From Flammeovirgaceae bacterium UBA5867 (lineage in GTDB: Bacteria > Bacteroidota > Bacteroidia > Cytophagales > Cyclobacteriaceae): a stretch of DNA of 15,648 nt. Under the pieces are notes generated by a model. The model was not told where the DNA came from. It worked only from the letters and a program-made list of their open reading frames with translations, and did not search any database. Of this stretch, positions 1 to 7,101 are shown one piece after another (the stretch's first letter is position 1; every line of letters begins with the position of its first letter). Position numbers and translations under genes: made by a program. The DNA lies in contig DJFR01000103.1 in assembly GCA_002432545.1 (NCBI GenBank), forward strand, positions 20,846-36,493. Reading direction: 5' to 3'.

Positions 1-12
1 AACGGATAACGA
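1..12. repeat. Partial GTTATCC-type heptamer repeat
   Basis: The first bases read as one complete heptamer (GTTATCC on the minus strand, positions 4-10) plus part of a second. The same word forms the arrays at 1251-1278 and 1392-1419, so leuA is flanked by this repeat family on both sides. The array is cut by the window edge and its full length is unknown. Confidence 0.45.
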
Positions 13-16
13 AACC

Positions 17-1180
17 ATGAGCAGAAAAATTGAAATCTTCGACACTACGCTTCGCGATGGCGAGCAAGTGCCCGGCTGTCAATTATCAACCGATGAAAAG
101 GTCGTGATTGCACGGGAGCTTGAGCTACTCGGAGTAGATGTTATTGAAGCGGGTTTCCCGATATCCAGTCCCGGTGATTTTCTTTCGGTAGTAGAACTGT
201 CCAAAGCCGTAAATGTAGGTGTATGTGCACTGACACGCTCGAAGAAAGAAGATATAGATGTAGCAGGAGAAGCGCTGCATCATGCTAAGCGCGGACGTAT
301 TCATACCGGTATTGGTTCGTCAGATATTCACATCAAACATAAATTCAACACAACACGCGAGAAGGTTCTTGAACAGGCTGTGTGGGCCGTTGGATATGCG
401 AAAGCGAAAGGTGTTGAAGTAGAATTCTTTGCAGAAGATGCTGGTCGCGCTGACCTCGCGTTTTTAGCACAGATGGTTGAAGCTGTCATTGCTGCCGGTG
501 CGGATGTAGTAAATATACCAGATACTACCGGCTATTGTTTACCTCATTTATATGGCAAGCGTATTCAATACCTGTTCGATCATGTAAAGAACATCCATAA
601 GGCAACTATATCTGTACACTGCCACAACGATCTTGGACTTGCTACAGCAAATACAATCGCAGGTTTAATGGCCGGTGCAGGACAAGCTGAAGTTACAATC
701 AACGGTATAGGAGAGCGTGCCGGTAACACTTCACTTGAAGAGGTTGCCATGATCATTAAGACACATAAAGATCTTGGTTTACACACGAATCTTAAATCAG
801 AAAAACTGTACGCGATCAGCACCTTGGTTTCGGACATGATGCGCATGCCGGTGCAACCCAACAAAGCGATTGTGGGTGCCAACGCATTTGCTCACTCATC
901 CGGAATTCACCAGGATGGTTTCCTGAAAAATTCAGAGAACTATGAGATCATCAATCCGGCTGATGTAGGTGTACCAACGTCATCTATATTGTTAACAGCG
1001 CGTAGCGGACGTGCTGCCCTGAAGCACAGACTTGAATTGCTGGGCTATCAGCCGAACAAAACAGAACTCGATCAAGTGTATGAAAACTTCCTGATCGTTG
1101 CAGACGAGAAGAAAAGTGTAAACGATGAAGACCTTGTTGCCATCGTAGCAAACACACCACTGCTCGTACAAAGCAAATAG
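17..1180 (+). CDS. leuA: 2-isopropylmalate synthase, short form without regulatory domain
   Basis: This enzyme condenses acetyl-CoA with 2-oxoisovalerate to give 2-isopropylmalate, the first committed step of leucine synthesis, in the cytoplasm. The HMGL-like TIM barrel is clear: DTTLRDGEQ at residues 9-17 (metal-binding Asp14 next to Arg13), the metal-ligand motif HCHND at 201-205, and GIGERAGN at 230-237. The HSSGIHQDG stretch further on marks the linker subdomain. At 387 residues the protein stops where the C-terminal allosteric LeuA domain (about 100 residues more in the 500-residue enzymes) would begin, so leucine feedback through that domain is not expected. The ATG at 17 precedes the conserved N-terminus directly. 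A terminator follows, so no downstream leu gene is co-transcribed here. Homocitrate or citramalate synthase are related alternatives but fit the motifs less well. Confidence 0.93.
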   Translation: MSRKIEIFDTTLRDGEQVPGCQLSTDEKVVIARELELLGVDVIEAGFPISSPGDFLSVVELSKAVNVGVCALTRSKKEDIDVAGEALHHAKRGRIHTGIGSSDIHIKHKFNTTREKVLEQAVWAVGYAKAKGVEVEFFAEDAGRADLAFLAQMVEAVIAAGADVVNIPDTTGYCLPHLYGKRIQYLFDHVKNIHKATISVHCHNDLGLATANTIAGLMAGAGQAEVTINGIGERAGNTSLEEVAMIIKTHKDLGLHTNLKSEKLYAISTLVSDMMRMPVQPNKAIVGANAFAHSSGIHQDGFLKNSENYEIINPADVGVPTSSILLTARSGRAALKHRLELLGYQPNKTELDQVYENFLIVADEKKSVNDEDLVAIVANTPLLVQSK

Positions 1181-1210
1181 AAACCAAACCAAATCGTTTA
1201 TACCTCGGAG

Positions 1211-1242
1211 AGCGTCATCGTATGGTGACGCTTTCTGTTTTT
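1211..1242 (+). terminator. Intrinsic terminator of leuA
   Basis: An 8-bp stem (AGCGTCAT, 1211-1218, with GTGACGCT, 1225-1232, including one G-T pair) and a 6-base loop are followed by a T-rich run. It lies 30 bp after the leuA stop. Confidence 0.8.
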
Positions 1243-1250
1243 GGGGAGTC

Positions 1251-1278
1251 GTTATCTGTTATCCGTTAATCGTTATCC
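1251..1278. repeat. Heptamer tandem array, left arm of a composite inverted element
   Basis: Four consecutive 7-bp units: GTTATCT, GTTATCC, GTTAATC, GTTATCC. It starts just after the leuA terminator. A second array of four units in the opposite orientation lies at 1392-1419; the two match at 21 of 28 positions when one is reverse-complemented. Confidence 0.75.
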
Positions 1279-1297
1279 GTACCTCAACGCTGTGAAA

Positions 1298-1325
1298 CTC
1301 TGCGTCTCCTTTGTGCCCTTGTGCC
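1298..1325. repeat. CTCTGCG / TTGTGCC word-like degenerate repeat
   Basis: Inside the composite element is a run of short related words, CTCTGCG, TCTCCTT, TGTGCCC, TTGTGCC. The last two can equally be read as an 8-bp repeat TTGTGCCC. No gene-like reading frame covers it. I recall similar 'CTCTGCGTC / CTTTGTGCC' phrases from intergenic regions of other environmental bacteria, but I cannot verify this here. Confidence 0.45.
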
Positions 1326-1360
1326 ATTGGATTTCTTTTCCCGAAAAAGGAGAGCCAATG
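1325..1360. other. Imperfect hairpin inside the composite element
   Basis: CATTGG (1325-1330) pairs with CCAATG (1355-1360). Inside, CTTTT (1335-1339) pairs with AAAAG (1345-1349) around a CCCGA loop. This sits near the centre of the 1251-1419 inverted heptamer element. The 313-bp gap 1181-1493 otherwise holds only the terminator, the repeats and the upstream region of the next gene. Confidence 0.5.
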
Positions 1361-1391
1361 TTGTTAATCCACGGAAGAAAAACTTTACCAT

Positions 1392-1419
1392 CAGTAACGA
1401 ATAACGGTTAATAGATAAT
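1392..1419. repeat. Heptamer tandem array, right arm of composite inverted element
   Basis: Read on the minus strand: ATTATCT, ATTAACC, GTTATTC, GTTACTG. These are four units in exact 7-bp phase and a reverse-complement counterpart of 1251-1278, 113 bp away. Confidence 0.7.
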
Positions 1420-1448
1420 GCTTGTCGCCCGCGCCTTCCATTTATCGA

Positions 1449-1478
1449 TTGTTTCTTCAGAGAGTTTATTTATCTTGA
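1449..1478 (+). promoter_or_regulatory. Possible Bacteroidota-type promoter
   Basis: TTG at 1449-1451, a 19-bp spacer, then TATCTTGA at 1471-1478, a partial match to the -7 consensus TAnnTTTG. It would give a leader of about 10 bases before the ATG at 1494. The -7 match is imperfect, so this is a weak call. Confidence 0.3.
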
Positions 1479-1493
1479 AGAAGAATTCTCTTT

Positions 1494-2327
1494 ATGCAAT
1501 CCTCTCTAAAAAAAATCCTGGTTGTATTCTTTTTATACATCAGTTATGCCTCTTATGGTCAGGAAATCGGACTTCAGCTTTATAGTCTGCGAAACCAGTT
1601 TGCCAAAGACGTGCCGGGCACGATGGCCAAAATCAGATCATTCGGAATAAAAGAAATTGAAATAGGCGATACATACGGATTGTCCTTTCCGGAGTTCATT
1701 AAACTCATTGCACAAAATCAATTGCAGGTTGTGAGCTATGGAACAGACTTCGAACGGCTCATGAATTTCCCGCAGTCAGTTGCCGATGATGCTCGCGCCT
1801 ATGGAGCCAAGTTTGTTGTCTGCTATTGGATTCCGCACAAAGGTGATACACTTACCATAGAAGATATAAATAAAGCTGCAGCGGTCTTTAACAAAGCAGG
1901 GAAGGTGCTTGCTCAAAACGGATTGCTGCTGTGTTACCATCCGCATGGCTATGAATTTCAGCCACACGAAAAAGGAACGTTGTTCGACTATATGGTAGAT
2001 ACATTTGATGCCCGCTATGTATACCTGCAGATGGATGTGTTCTGGATCAAGCAGGCCGGACAAGATCCTGTTGCGTTATTAAAAAGATATGCTAACCGTT
2101 GGATCATGCTTCACTTAAAAGACCGCAAGCCCGGCACACCGGATAGTAAAAATGGCAGAGTAGATGTAGAAACTAACGTTACATTAGGAAAGGGCGATGT
2201 GGGCATTGATGCCATCATGAAGACAGCAAAAGCTATTGGTATAAAACATTACTTTATTGAAGACGAATCTTCTCGTGCTGAAGAGCAGATACCGCAGAGT
2301 CTTAGCTACCTGCGTTCTCTGAAATAA
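1494..2327 (+). CDS. Secreted sugar phosphate isomerase/epimerase-like TIM-barrel protein
   Basis: A 277-residue member of the xylose isomerase-like / AP-endonuclease-2 TIM-barrel superfamily. The N-terminus is a signal peptide with a hydrophobic core at about residues 8-18 and a likely cleavage near SYG-Q at 20-23, so it probably works in the periplasm. Candidate metal and sugar-binding positions follow family order: EIEIGDTYG at 54-62, YHPHGYEF at 148-155, QMD at 179-181, LHLKD at 206-210, and FIEDES near 254-259. In this superfamily such Glu, Asp and His residues hold a divalent metal during keto-aldose isomerisation or epimerisation. Substrate is unknown. The gene stands alone between repeats and a terminator, so context gives no pathway. 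Confidence 0.82.
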   Translation: MQSSLKKILVVFFLYISYASYGQEIGLQLYSLRNQFAKDVPGTMAKIRSFGIKEIEIGDTYGLSFPEFIKLIAQNQLQVVSYGTDFERLMNFPQSVADDARAYGAKFVVCYWIPHKGDTLTIEDINKAAAVFNKAGKVLAQNGLLLCYHPHGYEFQPHEKGTLFDYMVDTFDARYVYLQMDVFWIKQAGQDPVALLKRYANRWIMLHLKDRKPGTPDSKNGRVDVETNVTLGKGDVGIDAIMKTAKAIGIKHYFIEDESSRAEEQIPQSLSYLRSLK

Positions 2328-2330
2328 AAA

Positions 2331-2358
2331 AAAGTCCCGGTTTTCATGCCGGGACTTT
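2331..2358. terminator. Bidirectional terminator between convergent genes
   Basis: A perfect 10-bp stem (AAAGTCCCGG, 2331-2340, with CCGGGACTTT, 2349-2358) has an 8-base loop. It is preceded by an A run and followed by a T-rich stretch, so it can end transcription of the isomerase-like gene and of the minus-strand gene whose stop is at 2381. Confidence 0.88.
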
Positions 2359-2380
2359 CTTATTTATACTATATATCAGA

Positions 2381-3883
2381 TTAATAGTTGAGCTTTTCAA
2401 GCCTGCTATCCATCCGTTTCTCTTTCGGAAAATATTCGTTCACCAATACATATCCTTCTTTCGCTCTATAAATAAAGAACGATGAAGATTTTCGTACAAG
2501 CGGCAATTTATCAACCGTAAATACTTTCTCAGGAGTATAGATAACAGAGCCCAGTACATTCTTGCCCTTCTCTCCTTTTTCACGATCGTAGTTGATGTAG
2601 GTAACAACAAACGTGCTGTTATCAGCAGAAGTTTGACTGAAGACAAAATCAAATCCTCCAAATGATTTAGCTATATACGAAAGCAGCTTGGAAGAAGTCA
2701 CCAGCATACCCGGAGGAAGCGCTACAGGGTTCTTGTCTTTCTCGAACACGTGAACTTTTTTGATGCTGAAGTCAGCGTCAAACTGGAAGATGACCATATT
2801 ATATACATTGAGTTTAACCGCCATGGGAGGACCGCTCTTTTTGTATTGTTCACCTATAGCAAAAACTTGCCCGTCATTCGTGCGGATAAATTCATGGAAC
2901 AGTATATCGGTATCTTCAAAGGTTTCTTTGTCTTTGGTGGCAACCAGTTTGTTGATATCTGTTTTCCATGCGTTTACTTTTTCAGATATAACCTTGCCTT
3001 GCATGTCCAGTACTACAGTAATAAATCCCTGGCTTTTGCTTTTGATCACATTCTCGTCCTTGTTAAAGTACTCACCAAATACAATGAACTGCTGTTTCTC
3101 TTTGTCGAAGGAAACATCGGCCAGAGAAAGTTTATACTTGGCAGTAGCCATTGGCACGCGGAATACCTGTTTACCATCGCTGATGTTTTGCACCAGCAAT
3201 TCGAAATCAACATCGGTAGAAAATATACTGGTACGTTTCATGACAAGCGATCCTACATACTGATCGTTCTGAAATGCTTCCGCTGCATTTTCATAATCGA
3301 AATCATCTTTCGGTCCATAATTAACCCAAACACGTTTCAGGGTATTGTCATAGAATTCAATCTCGTAATCGCTTTTCGATTCTTCTTTAATTCCATAGTA
3401 TACAAAGCCCTTGTTAGGAACAGCCACGAGGAACGCCTGCATGGGTTCATGCCCTTGTGCTATATAGGCGTATGTGGCACCGGCAAACCTGTTTGTTATT
3501 TCTTTGTTCACTTTACCGGCTTCTTTCAGCGTGCGATCGTATGATATAAGTTCAAGCGATTTGGCACGTACATCATAGAAAAGAAAAGCAAACGAATCGC
3601 CATTGAAAACACCTTCTATTAACAGGTATGTATTCGGACGAACTATATTTACCGAGTTGATCTCGCGTAGGTTTTCATCAGTTACAGTTAGAAGATAGTT
3701 GTTGTTTTTTCGATCTTGTTTCTCCAGGTTGTAAAAGTTATAGTATCCTTTTACTTGTCCGCCCTGTACGATTGCTCCGGTGTTACGAAGCTTAACATCG
3801 GTTACATTTGTTTTGCTCAACGTTTGCGCTGACGACAACTGCCAGCAGAAAATAAAGACTAAAATCAATACTGATTTGTTCAT
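2381..3883 (-). CDS. Large secreted protein of unknown function (possibly DUF6770-like)
   Basis: A 500-residue protein with a clear signal peptide (hydrophobic residues 5-17, cleavage near SSA-Q at 17-20). The rest has no membrane segment and is rich in alternating hydrophobic, aromatic and charged residues typical of beta-strands, with repeated phrases such as 'ELISYDRTL', 'EIEFYDNTL' and 'VVLDMQGK'. This pattern suggests a beta-propeller-like or repeated beta-sheet fold, but I see no catalytic motif. It resembles uncharacterised Bacteroidota exported proteins that I associate, from memory and with low certainty, with DUF6770. It is the last gene of the minus-strand block, 68 bp after the M48 protease, with no terminator between them, so co-transcription is plausible. 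Confidence 0.75.
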   Translation of the reverse strand: MNKSVLILVFIFCWQLSSAQTLSKTNVTDVKLRNTGAIVQGGQVKGYYNFYNLEKQDRKNNNYLLTVTDENLREINSVNIVRPNTYLLIEGVFNGDSFAFLFYDVRAKSLELISYDRTLKEAGKVNKEITNRFAGATYAYIAQGHEPMQAFLVAVPNKGFVYYGIKEESKSDYEIEFYDNTLKRVWVNYGPKDDFDYENAAEAFQNDQYVGSLVMKRTSIFSTDVDFELLVQNISDGKQVFRVPMATAKYKLSLADVSFDKEKQQFIVFGEYFNKDENVIKSKSQGFITVVLDMQGKVISEKVNAWKTDINKLVATKDKETFEDTDILFHEFIRTNDGQVFAIGEQYKKSGPPMAVKLNVYNMVIFQFDADFSIKKVHVFEKDKNPVALPPGMLVTSSKLLSYIAKSFGGFDFVFSQTSADNSTFVVTYINYDREKGEKGKNVLGSVIYTPEKVFTVDKLPLVRKSSSFFIYRAKEGYVLVNEYFPKEKRMDSRLEKLNY

Positions 3884-3951
3884 GGTAGATGTATATGGTT
3901 AATTGTTAGTTCTTGAAAGAAATAAAAGTATCTGTGTAACAGTATAACTGG

Positions 3952-5376
3952 TTAATGCATCATCGCTATATATTTACCGGAGGGGAACCTGGCTATATAT
4001 TCTGATTTGATTCGCGCGGGATCATCCTGACTTACCTCCGTATGGCTGCTTAGCCACCAGGCATATATAAAATCTTCGCTTGTGCTAAACGTCTCTTTTT
4101 TGGTCGCTGTATAATGATAGGCTAGTGATCCGAGCTCCATCAAACGTAACGTATGGAGAAATGTAAGTACGCGATCATAATTTTCGTCAAAGCGAGGATC
4201 GGGCAATGCGAGCACTTTCCCTAATTCGTGATTTTTCTGATGCAGGTATAGCTGGTAAAGACTTTGCCCGATCAATGCATGCGCGTATGCATTATCCGGA
4301 TAATGTTCTGCAAGGATCATGCTTTTGAATAAAGTCTTTCCAAAACTTTTAAAATGAAACGCAGAGGCAGCCTGCTCAAACTCACTGCGTGTACGCATGG
4401 CGTTGTGTTTTACATGCTGTGTATCTTTCGGCTTTTGGGATTTTAGCTGCCGTTGCAGGGCTATAATCCTTCGCGCGCAACTGGGGTGCGTATGCAGGCT
4501 GTCGTTGTCACTATCAGAAGCATGCCAGGTAGTAGAAGGAATATAGCTCAGCCATTGCTCTTTGAAACGATAGTTTGTGAAATCGAAATATTTTTTAAGG
4601 TCGAGATTTTTACGATACAGACTAATGTCTGCGCTGTCAAGAATTTCGAGTGTGCGAACCGGGGCGTGTGTATCATACGCAGTATTCAAATAGTATAGTA
4701 ACGCAATGGAGTCGGCTTCAAATTCTTTTTCGCGGCTATGGCGGGTAATGGATATATCCAGCGAACGCATCAACTGACTGAATTTGGTATACTGGCCATA
4801 TTCACTTTTAGCTATAGCCTTCACCTGCCGCTTCAATTCTTTGTCGTAGTTAAGTTTGGCAAATTTTGCCATCTTAATATCAGAATGGTGCGAATGGTAG
4901 TGCGCCAGCTCATGGCACAACACATAGGCAATCTGTGCCTCGGTTTCCATTCGTGATAATAGTCCTAAAGTAAAAGCTATTGTTCCTTCGCCATAGCTCA
5001 TGGCATTAACAGCATCGCTGCGAAACGCATATACCTTTGTTTCGCGTGGAAGTGAGGGATTTGCGGTATATATGTTTTCTAATATTGACTGAAGATAGGG
5101 TGATAAATTATCGTCAACGATAAAGTAGTCATTGTTGAATTGTTCGATAACAAGATCCGTCCGCTTGGTATAGAGTTCTTTCAGATAGGCATTTACCTGG
5201 CCCTTTGGTTCTGTAACACGCGATTTGTCGAGTGTTAGTTTTGTCTGCAGTGCCTGGTAAATGGCCGCAGGAATTGTATCCTGAACGGGTGAGGGTATAT
5301 AGTTTTTTTCGAATTGGGAGAATACACTGGTCCAAGCGAGACACAGCACGCAGGCAATTTGATACCGGACAACCAT
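3952..5376 (-). CDS. M48-family zinc metalloprotease, exported
   Basis: A 474-residue zinc endopeptidase-like protein. HELAH at residues 155-159 supplies two zinc-binding histidines and the catalytic Glu156. EFEAD at 218-222 supplies the third ligand (Glu218) in the ExxxD pattern of M48 proteases. A signal peptide (hydrophobic residues 7-18, cleavage near VFS-Q at 18-21) sends it across the inner membrane, and there are no further membrane segments. This makes it more like the periplasmic BepA/YfgC and Oma1-like branch than membrane-embedded HtpX. The C-terminal part (about 330-470) is helical and may hold degenerate TPR-like repeats, as in BepA, but no clear TPR consensus is visible. It starts 48 bp after the thioesterase stop. 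A role in envelope protein quality control is an inference. Confidence 0.88.
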   Translation of the reverse strand: MVVRYQIACVLCLAWTSVFSQFEKNYIPSPVQDTIPAAIYQALQTKLTLDKSRVTEPKGQVNAYLKELYTKRTDLVIEQFNNDYFIVDDNLSPYLQSILENIYTANPSLPRETKVYAFRSDAVNAMSYGEGTIAFTLGLLSRMETEAQIAYVLCHELAHYHSHHSDIKMAKFAKLNYDKELKRQVKAIAKSEYGQYTKFSQLMRSLDISITRHSREKEFEADSIALLYYLNTAYDTHAPVRTLEILDSADISLYRKNLDLKKYFDFTNYRFKEQWLSYIPSTTWHASDSDNDSLHTHPSCARRIIALQRQLKSQKPKDTQHVKHNAMRTRSEFEQAASAFHFKSFGKTLFKSMILAEHYPDNAYAHALIGQSLYQLYLHQKNHELGKVLALPDPRFDENYDRVLTFLHTLRLMELGSLAYHYTATKKETFSTSEDFIYAWWLSSHTEVSQDDPARIKSEYIARFPSGKYIAMMH

Positions 5377-5424
5377 CGGTTAGGAGTAAACTTATTTACG
5401 GCTGCCAAATTACTTCTTTCAGAA

Positions 5425-5856
5425 TTACCGTTTTAGTTTATGTAATAAAATATCAGGTATAGCGGCTATTTTTCTCTTTTCGTAGTCGAAGCATACTATA
5501 CCTGTTTTGCCACGCGCCACCTCTTTGCCGGTTTCGATATTTTCAAGCACGTAATACATATCAAATCCAAAACGGGTAAATTCATCAACAGCGATCTTGA
5601 TTGTAAGATGATCTCCTAAAAACGCTTCCGATTTATATTGAATAGCAGTATCGGCTACAATTTGTCCAACGCTTCCATCGAAGCTTATCTCATCTTTAAA
5701 ACCAAGGGAGCGGTAAAAGATTACGCGGGCTTCCTGCATGAGTGTAAGAATGGAATCATTGCCTACATGTGCACCGTAATTGAGATCGGAAGCACGAATG
5801 GTGAGTTCTGTACTGAATATAAATGTATCGGGGAGGGTTATTTGTATACGAGCCAT
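5425..5856 (-). CDS. Hotdog-fold acyl-CoA thioesterase (YbgC / 4-hydroxybenzoyl-CoA thioesterase type)
   Basis: A 143-residue cytoplasmic protein expected to hydrolyse an acyl-CoA thioester. The motif at 24-33, SDLNYG-AHVGN, matches the active-site loop of this family (Asp24, Asn26, His30, Asn33), followed by the helix with LMQEAR at 39-44. The C-terminal strands (TGKEVARGKTGIVCFD) fit the hotdog sheet. Substrate cannot be told. The gene lies 54 bp after the aspartic protease stop and 48 bp before the M48 start. Its start codon is inside the right arm of a perfect 11-bp inverted repeat, which is unusual. A role linked to the neighbouring proteases is not obvious. Confidence 0.85.
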   Translation of the reverse strand: MARIQITLPDTFIFSTELTIRASDLNYGAHVGNDSILTLMQEARVIFYRSLGFKDEISFDGSVGQIVADTAIQYKSEAFLGDHLTIKIAVDEFTRFGFDMYYVLENIETGKEVARGKTGIVCFDYEKRKIAAIPDILLHKLKR

Positions 5857-5884
5857 GGCGTGAAGATATAAATTTCACGCCATG
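5854..5884 (-). promoter_or_regulatory. Hairpin over the thioesterase start codon, with a two-codon mini-ORF
   Basis: A perfect 11-bp inverted repeat (5854-5864 with 5874-5884) has a 9-base AT-rich loop. In the RNA the right arm contains the start ATG itself. The left arm contains a second ATG followed by GCG and TGA, 27 bases upstream and in the same frame. No T-run follows, so it does not look like a terminator. Folding would hide the start codon. Confidence 0.6.
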
Positions 5885-5910
5885 TATAGGGATTAAGCCG
5901 TACAGACAGG

Positions 5911-6828
5911 TTATGCTTTTTTAAAGCCTGCGTATCCTTTGCAGTAATTTAATACGAATGTATACTCCTTTAATATACTCATACCAATGGAAGCATGGTT
6001 GTGCCAGGGCGAATGAATGATGCCCGTTGGAAGGTTGGTCATCTCCAGTGAGCTGAGCTGAAGTTTTTCCGTTACCGTTTCGAAGCCTTCAATCTCTCCG
6101 TTCAATCCGCGTCCCAGAATTTTTTCGGAAGAGTCTACTTTATAGTTGCCGAGATCAGTTGTTTTTAGCAAGAGGGCCAATGTAGAGCCTGTATCGATCA
6201 TCAGGTCGCAAACATGCGTCTGATTTTTGTCTAGCACCACGCGGCAATCGATTACTGGTCTTGCATCGGTAACGCGTATCGGTATATGTATATATTCTGA
6301 ATTAAGCGTGGCGGTGGCTGCCGGCCGAAACGTGATTAGCTGCTGACGTGGATTAAGCTCTACTTCAAACTTGGTAAAGATGTCGTAGCCGATCACACCA
6401 TGTACATTATTATATACTCTGAACAGATTCTGGTTGGGAATAATAACCACCGGAATTTTTTCGCCCAGTACGTCATCGATCGAAACTTTATTGTTTAGAG
6501 AAAGCGCACCGTTAACCGGCCGACCGGAACCGAGTCCTGAGAATTGTACTTTTTTATCTGGTTCAATGTTGAACAATTTCTGGAAGCGCTTGCCAAACAG
6601 CACGAGATTCCGACATCCTGTATCGAGTATAAGATTTACATGAATGGAATCGTTGATGATGACCGGTAGCAGGATGAGCCCGTCTATATTCTTGTACCGG
6701 AACGAAACTTCGTCTATGTGATCAGGTATATAAAACCCTGCGCGGTTAGGAGCAGAGAACGAGAACGATGGGAGGAACGAAACCAACAGCACGCATGCTG
6801 CAACGAGATTAGTAGAGAACGCCTTCAT
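5911..6828 (-). CDS. Exported retropepsin-like aspartic protease, two DTG motifs
   Basis: A 305-residue protein with a signal peptide (hydrophobic stretch 8-24, cleavage near SFSA at 23-26). Two aspartic protease half-sites are visible: LILDTGC at 66-72 (Asp69) and LMIDTGS at 209-215 (Asp212). Each is followed by a hydrophobic strand, so a single chain can form the two-Asp active site. GVIGYDIF at 144-151 is the typical strand-turn seen after the flap in the bacterial 'aspartyl protease' families. Many such bacterial proteins are annotated only by similarity and their substrates are unknown. The start at 6828 is the first ATG before the signal peptide and has a 9-bp hairpin directly upstream. 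It lies downstream of the S8 protease but behind a strong terminator, so it has its own promoter. Confidence 0.83.
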   Translation of the reverse strand: MKAFSTNLVAACVLLVSFLPSFSFSAPNRAGFYIPDHIDEVSFRYKNIDGLILLPVIINDSIHVNLILDTGCRNLVLFGKRFQKLFNIEPDKKVQFSGLGSGRPVNGALSLNNKVSIDDVLGEKIPVVIIPNQNLFRVYNNVHGVIGYDIFTKFEVELNPRQQLITFRPAATATLNSEYIHIPIRVTDARPVIDCRVVLDKNQTHVCDLMIDTGSTLALLLKTTDLGNYKVDSSEKILGRGLNGEIEGFETVTEKLQLSSLEMTNLPTGIIHSPWHNHASIGMSILKEYTFVLNYCKGYAGFKKA

Positions 6829-6832
6829 ACCA

Positions 6833-6859
6833 GGTAGCTTTTAGTATAGGAAAGCTACC
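6833..6859 (-). promoter_or_regulatory. Leader hairpin next to the aspartic protease start
   Basis: GGTAGCTTT (6833-6841) and AAAGCTACC (6851-6859) form a perfect 9-bp stem with a 9-base loop. In the RNA it ends 4 bases before the ATG at 6828, where ribosome loading would occur. There is no T-run, so a terminator is unlikely. Confidence 0.5.
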
Positions 6860-6903
6860 CGTTAGCATGGCGCGGGGGCACACGCGTAAAGGCGGATTTT
6901 GAA

Positions 6904-7024
6904 ATATAGGGTAAAAATCGATTGCTGTGTAATTGATCAGGGTTACACTATAAATCGGTAGACATGTCGGTAATTATAGGGTAAAGCTATACCGCCAGGC
7001 ACGTGATTTTTTAGATATAGGGTA
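6904..7024. repeat. Three copies of an ATAGGGTA motif in the promoter region
   Basis: TATAGGGTA occurs at 6905-6913, 6975-6983 and 7016-7024 (minus strand TACCCTATA). Spacing is 70 and 41 bp, near whole numbers of DNA turns. The 273-bp gap 6829-7101 contains these copies, a GTGTAA/TTACAC stem at 6927-6948, the leader hairpin and the S8 terminator. The copies could be repeated regulator sites or -7-like elements for the aspartic protease gene. Confidence 0.4.
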
Positions 7025-7031
7025 TAAAAAA

Positions 7032-7057
7032 ATGCTGAAGATTTTTTTCTTCAGCAT
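7032..7057 (-). terminator. Intrinsic terminator of the S8 protease gene
   Basis: A 10-bp stem (7032-7041 with 7048-7057, ATGCTGAAGA and its complement) has a 6-base loop. In the minus-strand RNA it is followed by seven U. It lies 45 bp after the stop at 7102. Confidence 0.85.
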
Positions 7058-7101
7058 CTTTTACAGCGTGATTGTATCGTTATCGGACGATTTCTGTACG
7101 C

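Noticed and set aside
1251..1419. Possible CRISPR array
   Set aside because: Units are only 7 bp, contiguous and without unique spacers; no cas gene is present.
2750..3544. A 264-residue plus-strand open frame opposite the large secreted protein
   Set aside because: It lies entirely antisense to a convincing gene with a signal peptide, has no recognisable family and is rich in Phe, Ile and Cys as expected for the complement of this codon use.
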